This document shows, piece after piece, positions 1 to 8,717 of a stretch of 64,000 nt of DNA. The position numbers and the translations under genes are program-made. Positions within the stretch are counted from its first letter, which is position 1, and the number at the start of each line of letters is the position of its first letter. The notes beneath the pieces were generated by a model that made no database searches, was not told the DNA's origin, and saw nothing but the letters and a program-made list of their open reading frames with translations. The stretch is from Shouchella xiaoxiensis (lineage in GTDB: Bacteria > Bacillota > Bacilli > Bacillales > Bacillaceae_D). The DNA lies in the NCBI RefSeq assembly GCF_016907895.1, contig NZ_JAFBCV010000001.1, forward strand, positions 595,871-659,870, given 5' to 3'.

Positions 1-19
1 TACTTCTTAAATCATTCAT
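1..19 (-). CDS. Start of a second phosphonate ABC permease (partial, runs off the window)
   Basis: An ATG on the minus strand at 19 overlaps the TGA of the preceding phnE (ATGA arrangement) and opens MNDLRS before the window edge. A GGGAGC ribosome-binding-like sequence lies 8 bases before it, inside phnE. Many Firmicute phn operons carry two PhnE permeases in tandem, so this is probably the second one. Only six codons are visible; the product is inferred from position alone. Confidence 0.45.
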
Positions 20-804
20 ATTAGGCGCTCCCGAATTTTTAAGCTAATAAAATCAATAATTAATACCACAATTAATGTATATAAGATTAAAGCAAAAACT
101 TGATCAAATGAATAAGAGGCTAAGGCATTTGTATACAGTCGCCCAATACCACCAGCACCTACTATACCAAGTATTGCAGCAGCACGTACATTGATTTCTA
201 ATGTGTAAAGAACAAACGACGTGAACTGTGGCAACATCTGTGGAACAACGCCAAAAACAATCCACTGTATTTTGTTTGCTCCAACCGATGTCATTGACTC
301 AAGTGGTCCTTTATCAATGTTTTCTACTGCTTCATAAGATAACTTTCCAATAACTCCAATTGAAAAAATACTTAACGCTACAATACCGGCTAATGTGTTA
401 AAGCCTAAGATCGCAGCAAAAATAGCAGCTAGTAAAATATCAGGAACCGTTCTTAATGCATTTAAAAGGATACGTGATGGCTGGTGAATCCATACAGGTG
501 TTGCAACATTAGCAGCACAGAAAAAAAGAATAGGGATTGCAAGTATTGCACCAAATGTCGTTCCAATTAATGCCATCCGAATTGTTTCTAACATAGCTGA
601 TGTTGCATTAAAAAAGAATGTCATATCAGGCGGAATCATTCTAAAAATAATATCAAAGGCACGGTCGCCGCGCTGAATTAAAATTAGAGGGTTTGCGTTT
701 ATATACCAGGCGCTAGTTCCAATTACTGCTAGAATAAGTAGAAGTGAAGTATAAAGCTTTGTTTTAGGTGGCTTAGATATCTGCTGGTGGAGTGGCTGGC
801 TCAT
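16..804 (-). CDS. phnE: Phosphonate/phosphite ABC transporter permease PhnE
   Basis: Inner-membrane permease of a phosphonate (or phosphite) importer, 262 residues, close to the family length. It has an N-terminal hydrophobic anchor, several further membrane segments, and a cytoplasmic EAA-type coupling loop near residues 150-190 ([18 protein letters not shown]). The start is supported by GGGGAGGA six bases upstream. The reading frame overlaps the 3' end of phnC by 32 bases, so the two are translationally coupled. Order on the minus strand is phnD, phnC, phnE, then probably a second phnE. No C-P lyase or phosphonatase gene is in the window, so the fate of the imported substrate cannot be read here. 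Phosphite or another small phosphorus oxyanion is an equally possible substrate. Confidence 0.92.
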   Translation of the reverse strand: MSQPLHQQISKPPKTKLYTSLLLILAVIGTSAWYINANPLILIQRGDRAFDIIFRMIPPDMTFFFNATSAMLETIRMALIGTTFGAILAIPILFFCAANVATPVWIHQPSRILLNALRTVPDILLAAIFAAILGFNTLAGIVALSIFSIGVIGKLSYEAVENIDKGPLESMTSVGANKIQWIVFGVVPQMLPQFTSFVLYTLEINVRAAAILGIVGAGGIGRLYTNALASYSFDQVFALILYTLIVVLIIDFISLKIRERLI

Positions 805-1573
805 GTAAATCCTCCCCTAAAAGCTCATCCTCTTGAATCGGACGTCCGTAGATTTCCGCAAACTTCTCGTCCGTCGCTTCTGAAACAGGACCATCAAACA
901 CAACTTCCCCCGCCCGTAAACCGATAATGCGAGTAGCATACTCACGTGCTAAATCTATGAAATGCAGATTAACGATTGTCGTAATCTTATCTTCTTGATT
1001 AATTCGCTTTAAATCATCCATTACTTGTTTCGTCGTTAACGGATCAAGCGAAGCGGTTGGTTCATCGGCAAGAATTACGCTCGGCTCCTGTGCAAGGGCT
1101 CGGGCAATGGCTACACGCTGCTGTTGGCCTCCGGATAGATCACTAGCTTTTGAATAGGCTTTTTCAATAATGTTGACGCGGTCTAATGCTTGAAAAGCTA
1201 GTTCAACGTCATGCTTTGGAAATAGATTTAATACCGTTCTAATCGTACCGTGGTAACCAACACGTCCTGATAACACGTTGCGAAGAACAGAAGAGCGTTT
1301 AACTAAATTAAAACTTTGAAAAATCATTGATGTTTGTTGACGAATCTGCCGTAATGATTTTCCTTTTGCACTAGTGATTGACTGCTCATTAATTAAAATT
1401 TCACCTTCAGAAATTTCATTTAAGCGGTTAATCGAACGAAGTAAGGTTGACTTACCGGCTCCAGATAAACCAACGATAACGACAAATTCACCTTGCTCAA
1501 TTGTTAGATTAATATTTTGTAAACCTTTTGTGCCGTTTGGATACGTCTTGGACACATTCTTAATTTCAATCAT
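773..1573 (-). CDS. phnC: Phosphonate ABC transporter ATP-binding protein PhnC
   Basis: Cytoplasmic ATPase that energises phosphonate uptake with PhnE and PhnD. Visible motifs: Walker [10 protein letters not shown] near residue 35, signature LSGGQQQR, Walker [13 protein letters not shown], and an H-loop ([10 protein letters not shown]). The frame stays open upstream to an ATG at 1600, but the family N-terminus is [14 protein letters not shown], so the start at 1573 (266 residues) is preferred. It is separated from phnD by a short intergenic hairpin and overlaps phnE by 32 bases. Confidence 0.93.
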   Translation of the reverse strand: MIEIKNVSKTYPNGTKGLQNINLTIEQGEFVVIVGLSGAGKSTLLRSINRLNEISEGEILINEQSITSAKGKSLRQIRQQTSMIFQSFNLVKRSSVLRNVLSGRVGYHGTIRTVLNLFPKHDVELAFQALDRVNIIEKAYSKASDLSGGQQQRVAIARALAQEPSVILADEPTASLDPLTTKQVMDDLKRINQEDKITTIVNLHFIDLAREYATRIIGLRAGEVVFDGPVSEATDEKFAEIYGRPIQEDELLGEDLHEPATPPADI

Positions 1574-1627
1574 TACGTCCCAACTTTCTTCATAAATCAT
1601 CTATTGAATAGTAAGTATATAAATTGA

Positions 1628-1656
1628 GAGCCCGCACATTTAAGATGGACGGGCTC
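1628..1656 (-). other. Intercistronic hairpin between phnD and phnC
   Basis: GAGCCCG and CGGGCTC form a perfect 7-bp stem with a 15-base loop in the phnD-phnC gap. It has no following T tract, so it looks like an mRNA processing, stabilising or attenuating element rather than a full terminator. In many importers such hairpins help keep binding-protein mRNA above that of the membrane components; that role is inferred. Confidence 0.6.
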
Positions 1657-1690
1657 AACGAGCTTAATTTAAATTAAATATAGGAATAGT

Positions 1691-2596
1691 TTATTCAATT
1701 TCTTCGGCATATTGACGAACAATATCAAAATTACTATCTTCTGATTTCATATAACCTTCATGGGAGTATACATCAAAGATAATTTGGCGACCTTCTTCAC
1801 TCTCACCGATGGCGATAAATGCATCTTGTAGCTTTTCTTGCCATTCTTCAGACATGTCAGCACGAACAGAAATGGTATCGTTTGGAATCATTTCTGTTGT
1901 TGCAATAACACGTGTTGTTTCCCATACATCTGGGAAATCATTTGCAACAGTGTTCCGTGCATCTTGGAATGTAACAGCAACATCAACCGACTCATCAAGT
2001 AAGCTTAGAATTGCTTGGTCATGACCTTGACGTTCTACAGCATTTACATCTGCTTCTGGGTCAATTCCAGCATCAAGTAAAGCTCCTGCAGGCCATACAT
2101 AACCAGCAGAGGATGATCTTCCTTGGAAAGCAACTGTTGTACCAGCGACATCTTCAATTGTTTCAATATCAGAGTCCGCTCTCACTAAAAATTGAGATTT
2201 ATAGCCTTCAACGAGTTCGTCTGTAGGCGAACCATCTTCTTCATTTACTCCATAACGAAGCGATTGAAGAATTACCTCTGCAAAACCTTCCTCTTTTGCA
2301 GTGACATATGCATTAGGAGGTAAGAATCCAACATCTACAGCTCCAGACCCTAGTGCTGTAATAACTGATGGATAATCGGTAGAAACAGACACTTCCACTT
2401 CAATTCCATCTAATTGTTCTGAAAGTAAATCTTCCAGTGGTTGAGCGATGACATCTAGTGTTTCAGCATTTTGTGAAGGAACAAACTGAACACGTAATTT
2501 GTCAGTCGGTTCAAATACTTCATCTCCGCCGCCACATGCTGCTAACAATAAAGCTGTTACTGCTACAAACGCTGAACCCAAAACCTTTTTCTTCAA
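1691..2596 (-). CDS. phnD: Phosphonate-binding lipoprotein PhnD
   Basis: Substrate-binding lipoprotein of the phosphonate importer, 301 residues. It has a lipoprotein signal peptide with lipobox LAAC at residues 18-21, so it should be anchored to the outer face of the membrane after processing at Cys21. The rest is the PhnD-like type 2 periplasmic-binding fold, with DKLRVQFVPSQNAE near the start, GSGAVDVGFLPPNAYV, and FQGRSSSAGYVWP, the last being the typical ligand-loop region. AGGGGGATC precedes the start. It is first in the phnDCE operon and has its own sigma-A promoter about 45 bases upstream. The natural ligand (alkylphosphonate, phosphite or other) cannot be deduced. Confidence 0.93.
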   Translation of the reverse strand: MKKKVLGSAFVAVTALLLAACGGGDEVFEPTDKLRVQFVPSQNAETLDVIAQPLEDLLSEQLDGIEVEVSVSTDYPSVITALGSGAVDVGFLPPNAYVTAKEEGFAEVILQSLRYGVNEEDGSPTDELVEGYKSQFLVRADSDIETIEDVAGTTVAFQGRSSSAGYVWPAGALLDAGIDPEADVNAVERQGHDQAILSLLDESVDVAVTFQDARNTVANDFPDVWETTRVIATTEMIPNDTISVRADMSEEWQEKLQDAFIAIGESEEGRQIIFDVYSHEGYMKSEDSNFDIVRQYAEEIE

Positions 2597-2641
2597 TTGT
2601 AGATCCCCCTAAAAGTTGGTTAAAATGTAGCTTCCTCGATT

Positions 2642-2670
2642 ATTGTAGATAGAGTTTGTAAAACCGTCAA
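2642..2670 (-). promoter_or_regulatory. Sigma-A promoter of phnDCE
   Basis: On the minus strand, TTGACG and TACAAT are separated by exactly 17 bases, placing a start site about 35-40 bases before phnD. I looked upstream for regularly spaced PhoP-type TTAACA repeats and found none convincing, so phosphate control is not demonstrated. Confidence 0.8.
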
Positions 2671-3085
2671 GAACCGTTTTTACCGCTTTCATGTGATGCT
2701 GTAAATGAATAAAGCAAAAAACGTGATAACATCAATTGATTGGGCGAAAATGGACTGTTTTAAATCTATGCTAACTTTTTGAAAAAACTGCTATTGACGA
2801 CTCTACTAACTGCTGATTTTTGAGGAAACAAGTCTAGTATAATCGATTTTTGTAAAAGTTGTTTGGAGAAATTATAGATTTTTCGTAAATCAGTAAAAAA
2901 AAGACTGGGATATTTTCTGACATCATAGTGGAAGGGCAAAAAAAAGCTACCGTACATTTTGTAGGTAGTTTCCATATTATGTCATATTTATTTTTGGCAA
3001 TTGAACTATATAAAGCTTACTAAAAGGAAAAGAAAAAGTCTATACTTTTTTTATTTTTTCTTCAAAATAAAAGAGTAGTATTAGT
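2671..3085. other. Intergenic region between phnD and the helicase gene
   Basis: About 400 AT-rich bases between divergent genes. I see no protein-like frame: a 69-codon minus frame at 2766-2975 has no ribosome binding site and no recognisable content. The one structured element is a terminator-like hairpin on the minus strand at 2938-2968. Confidence 0.5.
2938..2968 (-). terminator. Orphan terminator-like hairpin
   Basis: Read on the minus strand, CTACC TACA, loop AAA, TGTA, a bulged C, then GGTAG form a 9-bp stem followed after one C by eight T residues. This is a good rho-independent terminator, but no minus-strand gene lies upstream of it. Confidence 0.65.
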
Positions 3086-3103
3086 TTGAGAGGAGTGAAA
3101 TAC

Positions 3104-5131
3104 GTGTCAAATGTAAAGGAAGAATTAGCTCGGTTAGAAAGAACATTAAATCAAGTTGATGATCTAGCAGATACGCTTGAGCAGACTCCTCGTTACCGGG
3201 GAGAAGACTTTACACAACAAGTGCTTGAAGATCGGAGAGAGCTTCAACGAGAAGCGTTAAAGTCAGCAACAGTTGAACCTTATTTTGGCAGACTTGATTT
3301 TAAAGAATGGGAACAGAACAACGGTAAGGCCTTATACATTGGAAAAGTCGGTGTACATGATGAGGTAACAGGAGATCCACTTATTGTTGATTGGCGCGCG
3401 CCAGTTTCTTCTTTATTCTATTCCTTTTCCGGCAGTGAGGATGATGTCTATTATGTATCACCCGAAGGTGTGGTTGAGGGTGAAATTCAATTAAAACGCA
3501 ACATTGTTATACGATCTCGTACCCTTCAGCGCGTAGTCGATAGTTATGTGGAAGGGCAGGAAGCGAGTGGGGGAGATGAGTTTCTTTTATACAAATTAGG
3601 TGAACAGAAAGACAACAAGCTTAAAGACATTGTCTCCACTATACAAGCAGAGCAGAATGCCATTATTCGCCACGCTTTAAAGGAACCATTAATCATTCAA
3701 GGAGCAGCAGGGAGCGGGAAAACAACGGTTGCTCTGCACCGCCTTGCGTTTCTGTTGTATGAGTATCGTGAACAATTAAAAGCGGAAAGAATGATTATTT
3801 TTGCACCAAACGCAATGTTTCTTGATTACATCTCACATGTATTACCAGAGCTTGGTGTTGGTGGCATTACACAACGAACGTTTGTGGATTGGGCCATTGC
3901 GGAAGTCGGTCAGGGGATTACTGCTCAGCCACTAGTAGAACGAATGGAGAATCAATTTGAACGATTGATCCCAGCTCAAGTGGAGAAAGAACAAAAACAA
4001 AAAGGGTCGCTAGCATTTAAAGCGAAACTCGAACAGTATATGACCGAATCCATTGCAAAAAGCATTCCTACAAACGATTTCCTCGCTTGGGATGGTAAGG
4101 TGCTTGGCAATCAAACAATTCAAACATGGATTGAAAAAGATTTTGCTGCTTCACCTCCTTTGAAAAAACGAGAGCGGCTCCTGGCCCGCATGAAACGCTG
4201 GATTGAAATAGAAGTGAAGTGGTTTGATGATTTGAAAGAACAAAAAAGTATGAAGTCGGAGGCACTTAAGCGTCTTAGGGCTTACATGAGTACATGGGCC
4301 ATGCCAAACTACATCAAACATTACACAGCTTTCTTAAAGCAAGAAGGGATGAGTGTTTCAGCGGGTTTAGGAAAAAAACAGCTAGCTTATGAAGACATAG
4401 CTCCCGTATTATTCATTCATCAAAGGATGCGCGGAATTGAAAAAGAAGATCGGTTTGATCACATCGTTATCGATGAAGCACAAGACAGTTCTCCATTCAT
4501 GATTGCCGTTTTAAAAGAAAGAACGAGACAAGGTGGATTTACCATCTTAGGTGATCTTGCCCAAGGCATTCATGGGAATGAAGGTATTTCCACTTGGTTA
4601 GCTATTCAGGAAGCATTTTCAACTAAAGAAATTGCCTATGTTCAGATGGAACGAAGTTATCGTTCAACAATGGAGATCATTCAGTTCAGTAACACCATTC
4701 TTGCCCAGCTTGAGAATGGTCCTTCTCTTGCAAAACCAGTATTTCGAAGTGGCAAGGAAGTTGTTGTCGAGCGGCAAGAAAAGGAACAGCTTAAGAATTG
4801 GATTGCTCGAAATAACGAGGCAGAGACTGCGGCTATATTAACGAGAACAAAAGCAGAAAGTGCGGAAGTGTATGAACAGCTGTCCAAGGCAGGTGTGAAA
4901 TTAACTCATTTACAGGCTTCTGACCAAACCTATCGTGGTGGATTATCCGTCATGCCTATATATTTGGCAAAAGGATTTGAGTTTGATTCTGTTTTGCTTC
5001 TTTATGTTGATGAACAGAACTACCCGAATGATGAGCTTCATAAAAAGCTGCTATATGTAGGCTGTACACGTGCGCTTCATGATCTAACGCTCTGGTATAC
5101 AAAAAAACCATCTCCTCTACTTGTAAACTAA
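3104..5131 (+). CDS. helD: HelD-type superfamily 1 helicase (RNA polymerase recycling factor)
   Basis: UvrD/Rep-like ATPase of the HelD family, which in Bacillus binds RNA polymerase and helps remove stalled complexes. The N-terminal 70 residues are helical and charged, as in the HelD arm that enters the polymerase secondary channel. Next comes DWRAPVSSLFY, typical of the family, then Walker A GAAGSGKTT near residue 200, a split 1A domain, Walker B-like VIDEAQDSS near 455, GDLAQGIHG, and a C-terminal LYVGCTRAL motif. The frame is open from a TTG at 3086, but GAGAGGAG lies 8 bases before the GTG at 3104, which I take as the start (675 residues, shorter than the roughly 774 of B. subtilis HelD). 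It stands alone, with no obvious operon partner. Confidence 0.85.
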   Translation: MSNVKEELARLERTLNQVDDLADTLEQTPRYRGEDFTQQVLEDRRELQREALKSATVEPYFGRLDFKEWEQNNGKALYIGKVGVHDEVTGDPLIVDWRAPVSSLFYSFSGSEDDVYYVSPEGVVEGEIQLKRNIVIRSRTLQRVVDSYVEGQEASGGDEFLLYKLGEQKDNKLKDIVSTIQAEQNAIIRHALKEPLIIQGAAGSGKTTVALHRLAFLLYEYREQLKAERMIIFAPNAMFLDYISHVLPELGVGGITQRTFVDWAIAEVGQGITAQPLVERMENQFERLIPAQVEKEQKQKGSLAFKAKLEQYMTESIAKSIPTNDFLAWDGKVLGNQTIQTWIEKDFAASPPLKKRERLLARMKRWIEIEVKWFDDLKEQKSMKSEALKRLRAYMSTWAMPNYIKHYTAFLKQEGMSVSAGLGKKQLAYEDIAPVLFIHQRMRGIEKEDRFDHIVIDEAQDSSPFMIAVLKERTRQGGFTILGDLAQGIHGNEGISTWLAIQEAFSTKEIAYVQMERSYRSTMEIIQFSNTILAQLENGPSLAKPVFRSGKEVVVERQEKEQLKNWIARNNEAETAAILTRTKAESAEVYEQLSKAGVKLTHLQASDQTYRGGLSVMPIYLAKGFEFDSVLLLYVDEQNYPNDELHKKLLYVGCTRALHDLTLWYTKKPSPLLVN

Positions 5132-5191
5132 TCGTGCGCCGTTCCCCCTCTTTTTAAGAACGAATAAGCTAGTCTTGGAAGGAGGATGGAG

Positions 5192-5818
5192 ATGAGCAAT
5201 GCATACCAGTATCTGGCGCTCGGGGACTCACTAACGGTCGGAGTCGGATCAACAAGGGGCGGTTTTGTGCCGCCTTATCGTTTTATGGCCGAGCAAGCTT
5301 TACAAAGGCCTGTACATGTTCATAAATTGGCCCATTCAGGTTTTACGACCAAAGAGCTTTATCGTTTAGCGGAAACACATCGAAACGCCATTGCCAAAGC
5401 GGATATAATAACAATTACAGCAGGTGGGAATGATTTTCTTCAGTCGTTTATGGCAGTAAGCCAAACGAATTCAATAGAGCCAGCCATACAGGCGAGTGAA
5501 CGAGCTTGTGCTTGTTTACATGCTCTTGTTGCGTTTGTTACTGATCAGAAGCGAGGGAGTAAGAAGCCATATATAATTCGAGTATTTAACACGTATAATC
5601 CGTTTGGCTCAATTCCTTTACTCGATCAATACTTGTCAAAGTTTAACCGTAGCTTGTATACGCTTGAACAAAACCGACATGTGAAAGTTGTCGATGTCTA
5701 TCGAGCGTTTCAAGGAAATGAACAGCGTTTTCTATCGAGAGATGGTGTACATCCAAATCAAGAAGGTTATGATGTAATGGCTTTATTAGCTGCAAAAACA
5801 GGCTTTAAACCGTTGTAA
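5192..5818 (+). CDS. SGNH/GDSL-type hydrolase
   Basis: Small esterase/lipase-like protein of the SGNH fold, 208 residues. The family blocks are visible: block I YLALGDSLTVG with nucleophile Ser near residue 11, the Gly block, block III TAGGNDF, and block V DGVHPNQEGY carrying the catalytic Asp and His near the C-terminus. There is no signal peptide, unlike many relatives, so it is probably cytoplasmic. The ATG at 5192 sits 6 bases after GGAGG and is preferred over the ATG at 5186, which abuts the binding site. It follows helD by about 60 bases and ends in a strong terminator. The substrate is unknown. Confidence 0.85.
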   Translation: MSNAYQYLALGDSLTVGVGSTRGGFVPPYRFMAEQALQRPVHVHKLAHSGFTTKELYRLAETHRNAIAKADIITITAGGNDFLQSFMAVSQTNSIEPAIQASERACACLHALVAFVTDQKRGSKKPYIIRVFNTYNPFGSIPLLDQYLSKFNRSLYTLEQNRHVKVVDVYRAFQGNEQRFLSRDGVHPNQEGYDVMALLAAKTGFKPL

Positions 5819-5821
5819 GAG

Positions 5822-5848
5822 GGTGCTGTCTTTCAGTACCTTTTTTTT
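5822..5848 (+). terminator. Terminator after the SGNH hydrolase
   Basis: GGTGCTG pairs with CAGTACC (one G-T pair) around a 5-base loop and is followed by eight T residues. Confidence 0.85.
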
Positions 5849-5907
5849 CTTACTAGAGAACTAAGTTTAATCAAGTTGTGCCATAATGAATGGGAGGAGT
5901 GATTAGG

Positions 5908-6651
5908 ATGAAACCAACTTTAGTTACGGTGATGCATGATTCAGAAGCTCGTTTTCTCAAAGCGTTTCACGTTCACATGCCGAAACTGAAGCAAATCTAC
6001 CATAATTGTTTTTTGGCATTAAGTGATCAATCGGATCATCGCTTAGAGCAAATAGCAAAAGAGCATGGGGTGACGGTTATCCGCGTTGCCAAAAAAGGTG
6101 CTGCTTTTGCTAGAAGAGAAGCGCTGCGCTTTGCATGGCGTGATCAGCAACAAAACCTGTCCTATCACTATTGCGATTTAGACCGTTTATTCACGTGGAT
6201 GGAAGAAGATTTAGCAGAGCTCAATGTCACATTAGAATTGATAAAGGGTTTTGATTACGCAATCCTTGGACGCTCTGAGAAAGCTTTTTTAAGTCATCCG
6301 CTTGAATGGCGGGAGACTGAGAAATGGGTGAATTACGTTTTTTCACTGGCGATCAATCAGAAAGCCGATGTGACGGCTGGGTCTGCTGGAATGAGTAGGC
6401 GGGCGCTAGAAGAGATTGTCAAACAGATTCCTATTTCTGATGCGAAAATGACCGATGCTGAGTGGCCATTAGTAGTAAAACGATTCCTGCCAGAAGCCAC
6501 GTTCTCAAGCCTTTTTCTAGACGGGCTTTGTTATAAAGAGCAAAATCGAGTGACTGAACAGGATGAAATAATGAATTGGGCTGGCCGTGTCCGACTTGCT
6601 CATGAGATCACATCGTCAATTGTTAATCAACTGACTTCGCTAAAGTCATGA
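5908..6651 (+). CDS. Uncharacterised protein, possibly GT-A-fold glycosyltransferase-like
   Basis: Product of 247 residues that I do not recognise as a named family. The start at 5908 has GGAGGAG eight bases upstream; an earlier in-frame ATG at 5890 lacks one. The N-terminal half reads like a nucleotide-sugar transferase fold: TLVTVMHDSE, an alternation of strands and helices, VTVIRVAKKGAAFARREAL, and YHYCDLDRLFTW near residues 85-95 that could be a DXD metal site. GSAGMSRRALEEIV resembles the acceptor-side segment seen in such enzymes. This is fold-level guesswork. No signal peptide or membrane segment. It is flanked by terminators and sits alone. Confidence 0.6.
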   Translation: MKPTLVTVMHDSEARFLKAFHVHMPKLKQIYHNCFLALSDQSDHRLEQIAKEHGVTVIRVAKKGAAFARREALRFAWRDQQQNLSYHYCDLDRLFTWMEEDLAELNVTLELIKGFDYAILGRSEKAFLSHPLEWRETEKWVNYVFSLAINQKADVTAGSAGMSRRALEEIVKQIPISDAKMTDAEWPLVVKRFLPEATFSSLFLDGLCYKEQNRVTEQDEIMNWAGRVRLAHEITSSIVNQLTSLKS

Positions 6652-6750
6652 TTAATTGACAAGATTTGTAGATTATTACATGGTTTTAACGGATCATTCG
6701 TTGTATACTTAAAGAAAAGATCATAATTAAAAAAGGAGAAGAGAGAGAAA

Positions 6751-6840
6751 GTGAACCCAAGCTTTGTTAAGTTAATTTCCGCAGTGTTCTTAGTTAGTGT
6801 AGCCGGAGTAATTGTGTTAGCTATGGTAGGCCAAATCTAA
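6751..6840 (+). CDS. 29-residue single-span membrane miniprotein
   Basis: A GTG start preceded by AAAAGGAGAAGAGAG opens a 29-codon frame: MNPSFVKLISAV, then an uninterrupted hydrophobic stretch ending VLAMVGQI. It should form one membrane helix. A TATACT element lies about 45 bases upstream and a perfect terminator follows, so it looks like its own transcription unit. It resembles, in size only, the miniproteins (such as Prli42) that anchor partners at the Bacillus/Listeria membrane; the sequence does not match the ones I remember. Confidence 0.65.
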   Translation: MNPSFVKLISAVFLVSVAGVIVLAMVGQI

Positions 6841-6875
6841 TAATCTATTAATTAAGCATATTTTACATCTAACAA

Positions 6876-6907
6876 AAATTTCTAAGGAGATACCTTAGAA
6901 ATTTTTT
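6876..6907 (+). terminator. Terminator after the miniprotein
   Basis: AAATTTCTAAGG and CCTTAGAAATTT form a perfect 12-bp stem with loop AGATA and a trailing T run. Confidence 0.85.
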
Positions 6908-6996
6908 CTGTCTAAAAGATAGTGAACAATGCAAAAATAAGCTAAACTAAAGAAAGATATTTTGGGTTCCGTAGTATTTTGGAGGGGTCGATTGAG

Positions 6997-8715
6997 TTGA
7001 GAACCGTTTTTTCTTATTTATTACCGTATAAAGCGGTGGCAATTATTGCCTTTATATTCATGCTTCTTGAACTAACGGTAGAGCTTGTGCAACCACTTTT
7101 GCTTGCTCGAATTATTAATGAAGGCATTCTACAAGATGATTTAACAACCGTTCTTATTTGGGGAAGCGTGATGGTAGGGCTCTCTTTAATTGCATTTGTT
7201 TCGGGAATTTTAAACTCGTTTTATGCAGGTCACGCTGGTCAAAGTACAGGGTTTGATTTGCGAAACGCAATGTTTAAAAACATTCAGCGTTCAAGCCTTG
7301 GGAAATTGCAGCCTTTTGCAACGTCATCTTTAATGACGCGTTTGACAAACGACATTACTCAAATTCAAAACACGATTTTTATGGGGTTACGCATCATGGC
7401 ACGAGCACCTTTACTTGTCATAGGTGGAGCGTTCATGGCGCTATTAATTAATGTTCAACTGGCTTTGTTCTTATTTGTAACAATCCCGGTTCTCGTACTT
7501 TTTCTCTTATGGATATTAAAAAAAGGTGTACATATTTTTGGCCTTGTTCAGGCAAAGGTAGATAGTGTGAATCATGTCGTTCGAGAAAACTTGACGGGCA
7601 TCCGCTTAATACGTGTTTTTGTAAGGAAAGCACATGAGATGCAGCGTTTTTTTGATGAAAGTGATGCGCTAAAAAAGCGAATGATTCAAGCCTTTCGGTT
7701 AATGGAGTTAACAATGCCCGTGCTGTTGCTATTAATGAATGGATCGGTTCTGCTCGTGCTATGGTTTGGCAGTTTTCAAATTGCAGATAATTCAACGATG
7801 GTCGGAGATGTTGTAGCAATCGTTAACTATGCGACGCGAATCACCTCTGCACTAGGTGTTTTTGCGATGATCATCATGGTTTTCTCCCGAGCGCGAGCTT
7901 CGGCTTTACGGATTGAAGAAGTTTTGCTTGAGCCTGATGATGAGTTAAAAGAAAGTGAAAATAAACCTACACCGCCTCAGTTAGATGGGAAGTTGACGTT
8001 TGAGCATGTGTTTTTCGCCTATGAAGACCAAGCGAAAGATGCATTGAAAGATATTCATTTCCAAGTTGAGTCAGGTGAGACAGTCGCTGTACTTGGTGAA
8101 ACTGGATCGGGAAAAACGTCTTTGTTTCAACTCATTCCGAAACTGTATGATGCCAAAAGTGGTGAAATACGACTGGATGGTGTTTCAATTAATCAATGGA
8201 ATATTCAAGCGTTGCGTAGACAGATTGGCTATGTACCCCAATCGATCCGTTTGTTCTCTGGTACGGTGCGAGAGAATATTGCCTGGGGGGTACCTGATGC
8301 ATCTTTAGAAGAGGTTATATATGCAGCAAAGGTCGCTCAAATTCACGAAACGATAGAGAAGTTGCCAAACGGTTATGAAACGCGAGTTGGTCAGCAAGGT
8401 GTTAATTTATCTGGTGGACAAAAACAGCGAATGTCTATTGCGCGGGCTTTGCTACGTAAACCAAAACTCTTATTATTGGATGATAGTACAAGCGCGCTTG
8501 ATACAAAAACAGAGCAGCTGTTTCTCGAAGAATTAGACAACTATTCATGTACAACTCTAATGATTACGCAGAAACTATCAACTGCCAGACAAGCAGATCG
8601 AATTTTACTTTTAGAATATGGTGAGATGGTTGGATACGGTAGTCATGACGAGTTATTGAGCATGTCTCCTTTTTACAGAAAGATTTATCAGTCTCAGTAT
8701 GGTAGGGAGGCATAG
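6997..8715 (+). CDS. ABC exporter half-transporter with degenerate ATP site (YfiB-like)
   Basis: Fused membrane and nucleotide-binding domains, about 572 residues: six membrane helices in residues 1-300, then the ATPase. Walker A GETGSGKTS lies near residue 366 and signature LSGGQKQR near 471. Two catalytic positions differ from consensus: Walker B is LLLLDDSTSALD, with Asp where the catalytic Glu belongs, and the switch His is Gln (MITQKLST instead of AHRLST). This is the pattern of the non-catalytic partner in heterodimeric exporters (LmrC, TM287, BmrC type). The TTG at 6997, after GGAGGGG, is preferred because the family starts near RTVFSYLLPYK. The partner gene follows after two bases. 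Likely role: multidrug or lipid-like substrate export. Confidence 0.88.
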   Translation: MRTVFSYLLPYKAVAIIAFIFMLLELTVELVQPLLLARIINEGILQDDLTTVLIWGSVMVGLSLIAFVSGILNSFYAGHAGQSTGFDLRNAMFKNIQRSSLGKLQPFATSSLMTRLTNDITQIQNTIFMGLRIMARAPLLVIGGAFMALLINVQLALFLFVTIPVLVLFLLWILKKGVHIFGLVQAKVDSVNHVVRENLTGIRLIRVFVRKAHEMQRFFDESDALKKRMIQAFRLMELTMPVLLLLMNGSVLLVLWFGSFQIADNSTMVGDVVAIVNYATRITSALGVFAMIIMVFSRARASALRIEEVLLEPDDELKESENKPTPPQLDGKLTFEHVFFAYEDQAKDALKDIHFQVESGETVAVLGETGSGKTSLFQLIPKLYDAKSGEIRLDGVSINQWNIQALRRQIGYVPQSIRLFSGTVRENIAWGVPDASLEEVIYAAKVAQIHETIEKLPNGYETRVGQQGVNLSGGQKQRMSIARALLRKPKLLLLDDSTSALDTKTEQLFLEELDNYSCTTLMITQKLSTARQADRILLLEYGEMVGYGSHDELLSMSPFYRKIYQSQYGREA

Positions 8716-8717
8716 CA

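Noticed and set aside
2766..2975. A 69-codon minus frame upstream of phnD
   Set aside because: No ribosome binding site, and its start region coincides with an orphan terminator hairpin.
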